In this document: piece after piece, positions 1 through 10,693 of the stretch | How positions within the stretch are numbered: position 1 is the first letter of the stretch | How the letters are laid out: each line of letters opens with the position of its first letter | Assembly: GCA_003342815.1 (NCBI GenBank) | Contig: PTEX01000164.1 | Coordinates: 1,341,748 to 1,405,747 of the forward strand | Length of the DNA stretch: 64,000 bases | Source: Eudromia elegans | Lineage: Eukaryota; Chordata; Aves; Tinamiformes; Tinamidae | Reading direction: 5' to 3' | The notes under the pieces: model-generated | Database searches by the model: none | What the model saw: the letters and a program-made list of their open reading frames with translations, nothing else | What the model was told of the DNA's origin: nothing | Translations under genes and position numbers: made by a program

Positions 1-735
1 AGAAACAGAGCAAATTACATAAGTGTATGACACCAAAGACAACATCTCAATTAAGTCTCAACTCTGTAAAACTATGTTATTGAAGATGTGTTTTCTCCTT
101 CAAATTTTAAAGCACGCTAAAAGATACACCATTAAAAAAATTTAATACAGCAAAATCCAAAACAGGGAAATATAAATATGCAAATGAATTCATTCTTATT
201 CCTTCAACAACTGCTATAAAGACAACAGTACAAATTGCATCTACTTCACAGACTCAGTCTAATTTTTTTTTTAAACACTTTGCTCACTGTTTACCCCTTT
301 CTGAAAGGTGCTACAATCCATATTGTGTATCAATTATTGTGAATAAATTCAATGATATAAATGACACAGAACAATTTTCTATTTCACATCATGCTTTAAA
401 AACCACAGGAAGAAGTTTCACTCACCCATTGCAGTCACTGCAAAGATTATTTCATACTAGGGGCTAAAAATTATTTCCATTTTTATCCCCAGACTGCTTT
501 CTGAAAATGTAAACTATACCCTGGACAAAAAGCAATTTTTTTTTCATTTTTTTCTGGGCAGTTACATTTTGCAAACAGGAACAAGACACTACAGCGTAAT
601 AATCAACACTAAACCATATTAAAGCATACAAGTAGGGTAGAGCTCTTGTATACTACATTCTTTGGAATGCATATAGAGCACTTCCAGAGGCATCCAGGGG
701 CAGGCCTGCACAAGGAGAGCGCACGGAAGCATTAC
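1..735. other. LDB3 intron, partial
   Basis: AT-rich intron below the Ala/Pro-rich exon. It has T runs near 260-270 and 536-550 and no repeat family I recognise. It contains one exon-like block at 426-456, listed separately. Confidence 0.7.
426..456 (-). other. Unassigned 31-nt exon-like block
   Basis: Acceptor ...tttagcccctag and a very good donor (AATGG|gtgagt) enclose 31 nt. Only phase 0 is open, reading YEIIFAVTAM. That phase matches the end of the block at 1112-1241. Confidence 0.28.
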
Positions 736-906
736 CTTTGGGAGGAGGAGGAGGAGAAGGGCTCCTGCCCCGCGGAGGCGGGAGCGCTCGCTGGCGGACT
801 CGCGCTGCCTGGCTGTGGAGCAGCGGTAGCGGGCGGGTGTGCTGAAGCATGTGGCGCAGGAGCAGAGGCAGAGCTGGTAGACACTGGAGCATGCTCAACA
901 GGGGTA
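736..906 (-). CDS. LDB3: LDB3 exon: Ala/Pro/Ser-rich linker exon
   Basis: This 171-nt exon has acceptor ...gatttaactctaactag and donor CAAAG|gtaatg, phase 2 in and phase 2 out. It begins TPVEHAPVSTSSASAPAP and continues Ala/Pro/Ser-rich, ending in five serines and Gln. Human LDB3 reads TPIEHAPVCTSQ followed by a similar Ala/Pro/Ser-rich stretch, so this is the start of the disordered region before the LIM domains in long isoforms. The GC-rich block (roughly 690-860) stands out sharply from its intron. The next exon lies below position 1, so the open end is a window artefact. Confidence 0.92.
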
Positions 907-3900
907 CTAGTTAGAGTTAAATCAAACAAGAAGCATTTTTAAAAGGTACGCATTTCAACGTAAAGCATAAAACCTCCTATGTTTGAACCTGAGGCCACAA
1001 ACATAGCAACAGGCTGTATTACTGAAAGAAAAGCACAGAAATACAGAGTAGACAACATTCTTGAGGCATTGCATGGCAATGCAGTTTTGGTCCTGCTCAA
1101 TTGAAAATCACCTTGGGCGTTACAGAGTAGTCAGCTCCTGCCCCCACTGAAGCCAGAGGCATGTAGCACACAGCGCTTCGATGGCTGTATACTGCTACTC
1201 TTTCAGTCAGGACAAATTTCATCCAGTGGTTGCTCTTGGAGCTGAGGTTCAGATCAGGATTTTTTTTTTTATTTAGATGAAGAAAAGCAGCTTAAAGGAT
1301 ACTGTTACAGTCTTTTATCAGCAGAATTTCTGCAAATTCTGATAAACTAGAAACACTGTCAGCAGAGACTTGGCTTTGTACTTGCTCAGTTTTCTGTAGT
1401 GCTTGCAATGGAAAAATATTTTAAAAATTTGAAAAGATGTTTTTTAAAAGGCCACTGTCTGTCTATCTCTGCCCTAAACTCACCATAAGTTCTATCAGCC
1501 AACTACTTAAGCAATTATGCTCACTCCACAAACAGAAGAAAAACTTTAAAACTACTTGGGTGATGAAGACCAGGATTTTTATCCCTATGTTTCCTCAGAT
1601 GAAACAGATGGTGTAGATCAGAGAAATATTTCATGTTTGTTTAACTTTACTTGATTGCAGAAAAAAATTCTTGACAAAATAAATCTCATTTCATCTCTTG
1701 TGAATATGTTAATAACCTACTGAAATACTAATTTGTCTCTCATCACCTGCTATCTGAGCACCTAGCTCTCATTAACACATTTAAGCCTCACAAAGATTTG
1801 GCAAGTATTTCCTGCCTATTATGGATAGGCAAATGGGGCAAAGCTGATGCATTAAATATCCTCCCCAGAAATACAACGGAAAGTTATTTAACTAGGCATT
1901 GAAGCAGCCATAGATAGCCGTCAATAAATGAAACAGAAACAGTTACATCATTTAAAAAAAACTACATTAAGGAAAAAAAAAGGCAGAAAAAGAAAAGGCA
2001 AGCTCAATTTGATCTTTGGACAAACTGCACTGTGGACTTTATCAATCATTATCTACAGAACAAATAAGTCGCTGGAAATAATCACTTCTAAATTTAGTCT
2101 TCAAATTACAGTTACACTGTAACTTTTCAGTGATAATACAAACAGCTAATACACCCAGGCCTAGCGGCCATAGTTCTTGATATCGTATTTGTGTGCAATA
2201 GATCTATTTTTGTAGGTTATCCTAATACAACATTTATTTTTAGTAGTGCATAACTGTATATAAACACAGTTATCCTCAAACCATTGATATTAAAACATGT
2301 TTAAAGATGATAATTGATTTTTCCCCAACCTTTTGATCCCACAAGTATTTTGCCAGGTATTTGGGGTACCATAAATTACTCACATCAAGATGAGGGACTC
2401 ATGCAATTCTCCTGTGCAGTATACACAGAATGGCTCAACTACTCCTTCCCTGACAATAGCAAGTATCAAACAAGAGGCAGTTTACAGCTCCAAGCCAATT
2501 TTTCAGTCAAACTTTTCAGCTGTTCTCAGAGTGACTTTGCCAATGTTTGTCTTTTAAGACACTGTACTTTCTTTTGCTTCTATCACCAGAAACAATGATT
2601 GAGCAAGTTTTATCCCCCTAGGGGCTACAACTACTGTTTGATACATCAGAACTCACAACACGTCCTACTCTTCAAGACAGCGTCCCATTTCCCCTGTCCT
2701 GCTCTTGCCATGGCACCTTTCTCTATGGTTTGGTAGTCTAAATGTTGGTGCTTCTTATTCCAGCTGATCTCTTTACCATTTGGTTAATCAGAATTGGAAG
2801 TATGGTTGTTATGCCCATTGACTTGTACAAAGTTTAAGCCAACCTACATGAAAGGCAGCAAATCATCATTTTTCTCCTTTCTGAGTTTCACTTGCCATTA
2901 TAAATATAGCAACCGATTACCTGAAAATACTGCTCTTCTTGACAATTCTGGTTTTCAGAGCAAAACACCTAATATTTTGCAATAATTGTGCACATTTTTT
3001 AATCATAATATGCAATTGAAATTCAGATCAATTTCTCTTTCTTGATGGTAAACGCATTATGTTGCAAATTCCTCTGCTTTAGTTATGACAATATCAACTA
3101 TATAAACTATGTAGCAAAGTAAATGTATATTATACAACAGTCCATAATCCATACCTCTGATGATCTACTGAATTTTAATATAAACGAACACAAACAGGAT
3201 TTTTTTCTTTGCTAACAGTGGGCAATGGAGCTTTCACATTAAAAAGTGATGACTCAGAATTTAGTACTTATATATATATATTTATGTGATTTGGCAAATA
3301 TGCAAGGACAAAAACCTATACCAAAAATAAAACGTAACTTATTCTAAGGCCTAAAAAGAAATACAAACCAAAGAGACAAAACATGTGAAATCCAATTGCT
3401 AAAGAAGTAAAAAGAAATTTATTACAGATTTCACTAGAATCAAGACCTTCAATATTAGCAAATAGCGAGGTTACTTAACTGTTGTAAAGATTTCTGAAAT
3501 GTTAATTGTTAAATGATGAGGAGATAAGAACATGGTGGGGGACATCGATCTGTACAGAAACCGAGTAGAACTCGACAAACACATAAATAAGGTAAGTGGA
3601 AACATATTGGAATACTTATTAAAAGTAGAAAAAGCTTTTTTTTTATAGCACATGCTGTTTGCAATGATTCATTTTGTGATTAACATGTAAGAGGGTTGAA
3701 CAGCTTCCTGTAATGATGAAGGTATTCATTATTTTACAGAACAAATAAGTGCTTACACGAAGTATATATACATCTTAAAAATGAGTGTGAACTGATTTTG
3801 ACATAAATTGGTTAAATAAAGGTTACATAAAATATCTACAGTTGGTGACTAATTTTTCAGTTTTTCAGTAGGTTTAGACTGTGACTACTTCATTGTTGAA

Positions 3901-5106
3901 CCTTGAAAATATTAAATATTGCATAAATATTTGAATTATATTATTTAAATATTAATTTTAATAAAATTTAACTTAAAGTTAATACATAAAAAAATTTAGA
4001 TTATTTTAAATTGATACAACTGCTTCCACTTAGTTCTGGACCTGTTTTGTATGAGCAACAGGAATCGTGCAAGACAAACAAATGGCTCCTCTGAAGTCAG
4101 TAAGCCACAGTGCTGGTTTTGAAAATGTCAAGATTTCCTCTCCTAGAATTTTTATCTTTTTTTTTTTAAATGCTTCAGATGCAGAAGAATTAAGAATTGG
4201 TAAAGGCAAATACTGCTTTTTAAAATGGATTACCTATTGTAACAGCTTCACTATAGGCATATTACAGGTATTTTTGTTCAGGCGTTATGTACATTTTTGC
4301 CTCTTACAGTATTGTGCATTTTAAGGAAAATCAACAGAAATGTATATTCTCAAACATCTCTGGATCTGTGGCAACAAATAGACATAAATGCATAACACAA
4401 GTTATATGGATGAAAACAAACACATGAATTCTGTTGTTGTCGCTTGATTTTCACTCACAAAAAGGAACATAGATCAGTAGAGGTTAAGAGGATGATAACG
4501 GTTAAAATCCATGATGAGAAAACACAGCAAGAAACACAGTAACGTTTTAAAGAGTGCAGATCACACTTCTTTATCTCTGTGGAGTCATAAATTTCTGAGA
4601 TTTTTCTGTCCAAATAACTATTGGGTGGATTACAGATGATGTACTTAGTCTCTTATGTAATATATGATGGTTTTTTTCCCCAATCTTCCACTGCATCTCT
4701 TGTAAAGGAACCAAACTACAGGGGGCAAGAATCAAGATGAATGCTGTAGCTTTAAAATAATGCTGGAGAATACATTTGGGGGAGGACACAACATAGAAAA
4801 ATTTTACATTTGAACATGTGAATATTTGGGCTTGTAGAACTACTGACCAGTCATGTACTAGATATAACCAGCTGCAACAGATGGTCACTTTAATGGCCAC
4901 TGTCAGCAGACTGTAGGTGAATTTGTTGAGAGCACCACTTAAAACATAAGCCCCATATAAATGACAAGTTGCTGAAATTTGTACATTTCATACTTCTGCC
5001 TACAGAGTAATAGGATTTTCTGGGTCAAAGAGTTAGAAGAGGTTATTACCAAACCACTCCAAAGCTACAAAACAGGTCAGTTATGCAGATCCATGTCACA
5101 GAGTAC
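907..5106. other. LDB3 intron
   Basis: AT-rich intron between the Ala/Pro-rich exon and the 204-nt exon. Contents include a short TA repeat near 3269-3281 and strongly AT-rich sequence at 3900-4010. An exon-like block at 1112-1241 is listed separately. No transposon was recognised. Confidence 0.7.
1112..1241 (-). other. Unassigned exon-like block
   Basis: Acceptor ...gatctgaacctcag (poor pyrimidine tract) and donor CCCAAG|gtgatt enclose 130 nt, phase 2 in and phase 0 out. The frame reads SKSNHWMKFVLTERVAVYSH and later ends ADYSVTPK. Three CpGs suggest selection. If the donor is ignored the frame stops four codons later, so it could alternatively be a terminal exon. Confidence 0.3.
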
Positions 5107-5310
5107 CTGGGATTACCCGATGCAGCAAAAGGGACTTTCTGGCCAGTGCTGATGAAACTGGCCTCCCTCTGACTTGTACCTGCTCCAAGCCTCACCGAGC
5201 CCTTGGGGGTCACTGGTTTAGCATTGTCAGTGTTGGCATCCACTGGGTGCGACTGAGGAGGATGCCAAATACTTGATGTCACACGCTGTGGTGCGTGAGT
5301 AGTGGCAGGC
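5107..5310 (-). CDS. LDB3: LDB3 exon: 204-nt low-complexity linker exon
   Basis: This exon has acceptor ...gtaatctttgttactcag and donor CCCAG|gtactc, phase 2 in and phase 2 out. It holds 67 complete codons plus a split codon, without a stop. It starts PATTHAPQRVTSSIWHPPQ and ends VPFAASGNP. Codon use is clearly coding (GC-rich, with CpGs, inside AT-rich intron). The content is Ser/Thr/Pro/Ala-rich, as expected of a disordered linker before the LIM domains. Both flanking junctions are in frame with the connector exon (AG|G, Arg) and the Ala/Pro-rich exon (AG|T, Ser), so it can be included or skipped. I do not recognise a close match in the human protein I remember, and no domain is evident. 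Confidence 0.78.
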
Positions 5311-6951
5311 CTGAGTAACAAAGATTACAAGGGATTCTTACATGAGATGATTTTTTTTTAAATCATGTCAGGTAGGTTTTTGAGGGAGAAAGGAAAAAAA
5401 AAAATCCATCCATGAAGCAGTTGACAGTTTTAATGGAAAAAGCTCTGAGATAGATAAAGTTATTCATATGCCTGCTACTTAAAGTATAAGGTAAAACAGC
5501 TTTTTAGAACATTAATACATGGCCTTTTAACACAGCACTTACTGTTCATATGCAGTGGGGAAAGCTTTCAGAAAAAGAACAGGTGCTGAACCTCATAACA
5601 GAAAACTCTAGGTTTAATAGCAGAGGCTTCATTTTTCTGTTTTGCTTTTCTGGAAGAAGATTTACATCTGTAAATATCAAGTGTCCTCTATTCAAATCCC
5701 AAATTTATTCTATCACAGGAGATGCTATGGTATGGCATTTGAAGTCATGATAAATTTCAAAGATTTATGAGTGATTAAGATCAAGAAAGGTTTTAAGAAA
5801 GCAACAAAATATGTACATTGCGGCATACCTTGTGCTAAATCTGCAAACAATGTTGCTGAAAATACGAAAATAAGACACATAGCAGAGCTGTGATGATAAT
5901 GGCGGTGGAAAAAGCTACAGTATGACAAACCATGCAAGATTAAGGGAACAGTGTGACACACCAATCATACATCAGACTGTGTTCCTGGCAAAAATAATGA
6001 TAAAATATTACGGAGTCACTCCATAATCCTCTAGACAGTTTTATGCAAATAAAATCATTCGTGAAATATTAACAATTGCTACTTGTGTTTTTTGTTTTTT
6101 TTTTTTTTTTTTTTTTTTTAATTCCTGAATATCTACTGTATCTAAGAAGTTGCATTTTGTTCTTTTCATTAAATAATCATCTTTCCCTCATACTTTTCCA
6201 AAGTACGCATCACTAGTTATGATAATGCTTGTATGTGGAGTTTACTTCTGTTCAATCTTTGTTCCCAGGTGAGCAGTCTTAAAAACCAAAACATACCAAA
6301 ACAAAGTGATATATTTTCAGGGAGGAATCAACAAGACTAAGGAAAGTAGCAAAGTACATTTCATAATACAAACTAATTGTAAGAATTTCTTTGTTCCTTT
6401 AAATGACCATCTGCTGCATTCAAGAAGTAGCTCCATTTCAGCACTTATGTGTTTTAGAGTGTGAATTAAGCTACAAACTACTCTCTGAAAAGACACTGAA
6501 ATGAAAAAAATATTTACAGAGATATCCTATAAGTCTCATAAGCCATCACTGTTCTATTAAGGTAATCACAAATTAGACTTGGAAGTGTACTTGAAATACC
6601 AAAAGGAACTACTAATTTAAATTTTAAAAATATCTTGAACAAATTAGACAAGGTTTAACACAGAAATTGTTCTTAACGCCTGCTCTAATTACTGTAATAT
6701 TCCATCTCAAGAACACTTGATAAAAGCATTGTATTTTTCAGGTTATAAATTCTGAGGAATTTGTCCCAGTATTCTCTCATCCCACAGAAAGATATATATT
6801 TAGCAAACCTCCTTAATCGAAATCTCAGTTATTAATCATCTGCTCAAATAGTACATACATTTGACATGTTTTGGGAGATGAGAATATTTACGGGGAAGAA
6901 GAAGGTAAACATCAAACAGGAAGGAAGGAGAACACGCAGAGCAAACATTAC
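5311..6951. other. LDB3 intron
   Basis: AT-rich intron with a T run of about 30 bases at 6088-6119 (one G interruption). It includes a 12-nt exon-like block near 5828-5839. Nothing else was recognised. Confidence 0.65.
6088..6119. repeat. T-rich homopolymer run
   Basis: About 31 T with a single G interruption, in an LDB3 intron. It may be the tail of an old retroposed sequence, but no body is recognised beside it. Confidence 0.85.
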
Positions 6952-6987
6952 CTGTTTTCTGATGCTGCTGCAACCTTTTCCTTGCCT
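6952..6987 (-). CDS. LDB3: Candidate 36-nt LDB3 cassette micro-exon
   Basis: A good acceptor (...tatcccctcctttcacag) and donor (AACAG|gtaatg) enclose 36 nt with no stop in any frame. LDB3 at this point needs phase 2 in and phase 2 out. In that frame the block reads GKEKVAAASEN, flanked by split codons, and eleven of its twelve codons start with a purine, typical of real coding sequence. It would insert twelve residues between the connector exon and the 204-nt or Ala/Pro-rich exon. I do not recall a mammalian counterpart, so it may be lineage-specific or rarely used. In phase 1 it would read ARKRLQQHQKT, with a weaker codon pattern. Confidence 0.5.
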
Positions 6988-8290
6988 CTGTGAAAGGAGG
7001 GGATACAGTATGAATCAAGCAAGTGCAGTTGCCAGTAGTGTTTTTTTTTTTTTTAAAAAAAAAAAGGTGGGGGGGCAAAGGAAGATGGATTGAAGAGAAA
7101 TGTTTGGTTGCTGAAAGCATCAGAGTGGTTGCCTGTGAGTATTACAGCTGTGAGAAACATGTTCAGCTCACCAAGTGAAACCCACAAAAAATGCAAGTTC
7201 ACTGTATGTTTCTCCTCTTTTCATTTGCAAATAACTCTGTTTCAATATTAAAGTCATGTTTTGCATGTGCAATATATAATTGCAGGTTTAGTTTTGACTG
7301 CAGTAAGTTCCCATTTAAACTAAAGAATCAAAACTCTTCCACTGGAACATATCCTTATGCCAACTCCAAGTGGTAAAAAGAATCAAACTGGGTTTAAGGT
7401 TCCTTTCTAAAAAAAAATCTGCCAAAAACGAAATACAAAAATTTAATGATGTTAATATGTTGAACTCCAATTATTATCTTAGCACTAATCTTAGAATTTT
7501 CCATGCTATTATTTTGCACACACTATTTCTCCCTTTCTGTCTAGATAGGTATTCATACCTATCCCCTACTTCATTTAGCTCCAACACAGTTATAAAATAA
7601 CAGTACACTTTATAGCAGTGAAGATTTGGGCATGTCGTCTTCTCTTACTGTCTTGTCTTTTCAAGTATCTTCCAACTAACACGTAATCTCCAGAGGTAGA
7701 TCTAAAAAGATGGATTGATTCACCACTCTAAAGCAATGAGAAACCAAACAACATCTTCACAGGCAAGCAAGTTGTAATTTCACTCGCATGTCACGTGTAC
7801 AAAAGCTAGATTAAGGTGGAGGAGGATGAATTAGAAATCAAAGTTTGTGAAAGCAACGTTTTAATACACCAAGAGCCATAATCATGCAAGTATGTTAAAA
7901 AACACAACCACAGCCTGAAGAGAATAAAGTGTGGCTTATTTTCAGTGTTAATGTGCTATGAAAATAATCAACAAGTCCACAAGGCAGGCAATTGGAGCAA
8001 GGCTTCCAGCAGCAGCAGTCTGGTGTTCCTACTAAGTGGCTGTGGCCCTACACTGACTGATGGAGACAAATGACATTTGCTTTTCGGGTCAGGATTTCAT
8101 ATAAGATTTTTTTTCCTGAGTGTTTAAGTATTAGATAGTACAGAATGATGATGGCAGGGGAGTTGTGAAGGTTTAGAAGAGAGGCAACTATAATAGTAAA
8201 GATACTTCTAGATAAAGCAAAGGAAATGTCAAAAAGTGGAAAGACAGCCTCAAATCCACACAAGACTTTGCCGCATAAGTGTTCTGGTTT

Positions 8291-8341
8291 CAGGAATTAT
8301 TTCTCCTCCCAGTCAAAGGAAATAATTCCTGTCTGACCAGC
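8291..8341. repeat. Inverted repeat with 13-bp perfect arms
   Basis: CAGGAATTATTTC (8291-8303) is perfectly repeated in inverse at 8329-8341, with a 25-base loop. Outer bases ctggt/accag add five further pairs after a small bulge. It could fold as a hairpin in RNA of either strand or be the remnant of a small inverted-repeat transposon. Confidence 0.75.
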
Positions 8342-10618
8342 AGTGAAAAAACAATGAAGATGCAGCTGTTACTGGTGATATTTGCATTTTTAGAACAGGT
8401 TGATTTCTAGCATTTACAACCAAACATTTTTTGCTGTGCAATGAATTTGATTTTCAAGTCAAATACATTCCTGAGGCAAGCTCACTAAAGTCAACAGCTT
8501 TATCCCAACAAGACAATTACGCTTGGTATCGCTGTGGTTACACAGGCTGCTCCAAGCAGCAAGCAAAATGGAGAATAGCTTGGAGCTACCTGGCACGTTT
8601 TCTTGCAGCCCCTTAAGCCCCTGGCTGAAAGGACTTATTGACAGAAAAGTCTTCGTCAACAGCTGTTCTGAGAGAACAGGTGAAACTCTCACAGATATTA
8701 TTAGATACTGGCCATGCATCTCAGAGGTGGCTTGTGTGCAATATACTGTCAATGTCAATTATCCACTGGATATTTTTAAACATATTATGCAATACTTCCC
8801 TCTCACAGACAATCTACTACATGAAGTTGTCATAAAGACAGGGCAAGCTGAATGACCTAGAGCAGAACGTTTCCCTCCCATGCACCAGCAAGTGTATTAA
8901 TAGTAAGAGTTAACATAACTACATGAAAATGCACCTGCAAGCCAAGCTTGTGAGTTCTACTGTATCCTAAAAGAGCTAGAAACTTCACTTTTACTAAGTG
9001 GATTTGTTCAGTCTGAACTGTATGCAACAAAAGCAAAATACTTTCCATTTCATCCAGCATTTAGAAATCTAATGTAAAACATTCTTGAATAAACACATAC
9101 ATGTAGCAGCAGATCTGAGATGCTGAACTTGGACAGTTTCCACCTGCCCCTTAAGGAATAACAGATCTAGACTCTCTTGAACCATTAAATTGTTGTTGAG
9201 ATAGAGTATTTCCTGAATAATGAAGGTCTGATGACATAGGGAACATTGCATATGCAGAGACTAGGTGTACCTTGAACTCTTTTCTGTCTTTAGGTACCAA
9301 AGTAGTAATTAAAAAGTCAAATAAATATTGTTTTATTCTAAGCATTCCCACGCACCATTTTAAAAAGCAGGAATTACTCAGGACGAAATTGCTCAGGGTC
9401 AAAAAAAAAGGTCCATGGCAGGGCTAACAATTGAAATTAGCTCTCTTGAATCTCTATTGATTATTTTAAATATCAGCTAACCCTCTTTAAAGCTAAAGAT
9501 TACAGAATTTTGTAAATACTACCATTCAGTTTACCACTGTTTGCCTGAACTGATCATCCAATAGTTTCTATAGAACCTAACCAGTATCAACTGACCTTTT
9601 CCACATAGGAAAATAATTTTTAGGAATTAGAGTTTATTAAAATCTGTATCTATAGCAATCCAGACCCAGAGAAAGTTCTGGTTTTCCACCAGCATGCTGT
9701 GGATGTACAGGACTTAGAATTATTAAACTAGCAATAATTTTCACTCCAATACATCTTTATGTGCACATAAACATGCTTGTCTACCAAATAATTTTAAAAT
9801 AATTTTTAATATGGCAGCTAGGAATAAGTTTGCCACCAAGTTTTCATAATTGCCTTCTAGGCGTTTTTGTCTTGAAAGCATGAGATACTGAATGCTGTTT
9901 GAAGTGAACACTAAGCTGGACTAGACTGACCTGATCCAGTGTGACAAATTCAATTTTCCCATGTTCGCAACTGAGAATCCTCCCTTGGACACATGAATGT
10001 CAGACTACTGAGAGGGGTTTTTAATTTTTTCAAGGTGTATATTTGTAACTGTAGCAATCTAATATCATTAACAAAAACATCACAAGACAAACACAAAAAA
10101 AGAATCTTCGGCAGTTATTGTAAAGGATAAAAGACTAGATCATAAACATGCTGGTTTAGTTATGACTTGAGCTTAGGATCAGAAAAAAAAGGGATAGGAG
10201 AAGAGCTAGTCTCTCTTTTTCAGCCACTGCAGTTAAGAATGTGAGCAGCCCACGCCAAACCAATATCCTGCTAGGAAGTTTGCTGTCCAAAATAGGGAAA
10301 TATTTTTCTCCCAGAAAGTATCCTGGTTTGTTCAGAGTGTGCCACAAATTAGGATAAGCATTATCAGATATTCAATTAAAAAAAAAAAAAAAACACACAA
10401 AGAAAAAAATCAAACCAACAAAAAACCCCTAGCAACTCATTCTGAAAAGCTAGTATGGAACTAAAAGTCAAAGCAGCTCACTAAATCAAAACAAATCCCT
10501 CCTATAGATATTTTAGTGACACCTAATATATCTAGAAATAATCTAGGATATGTGTTTGCATAAAACAAGATAATTCTTTTCTAGGATTTATATAGGGATC
10601 TTTGGCATGCAACTGTAC

Positions 10619-10693
10619 CTGCTGCACTTTGCATCTGAGGGGATTCACTGTCAGGCAGATTTCTAAGTTGCACCACTTGATCAAGAACAGAGA
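10619..10693 (-). other. Unassigned exon-like block
   Basis: Acceptor ...ttgttcagaattttgcag and donor AGCAG|gtacag enclose 75 nt. Phase 1 reads SVLDQVVQLRNLPDSESPQM and continues QSAA. The LDB3 phase at this position (2) hits a stop, so it is not an LDB3 cassette. The protein is unrecognised. Confidence 0.28.

Noticed and set aside
646..942. 98-codon plus-strand frame over the Ala/Pro exon
   Set aside because: Antisense shadow of the GC-rich LDB3 exon at 736-906.
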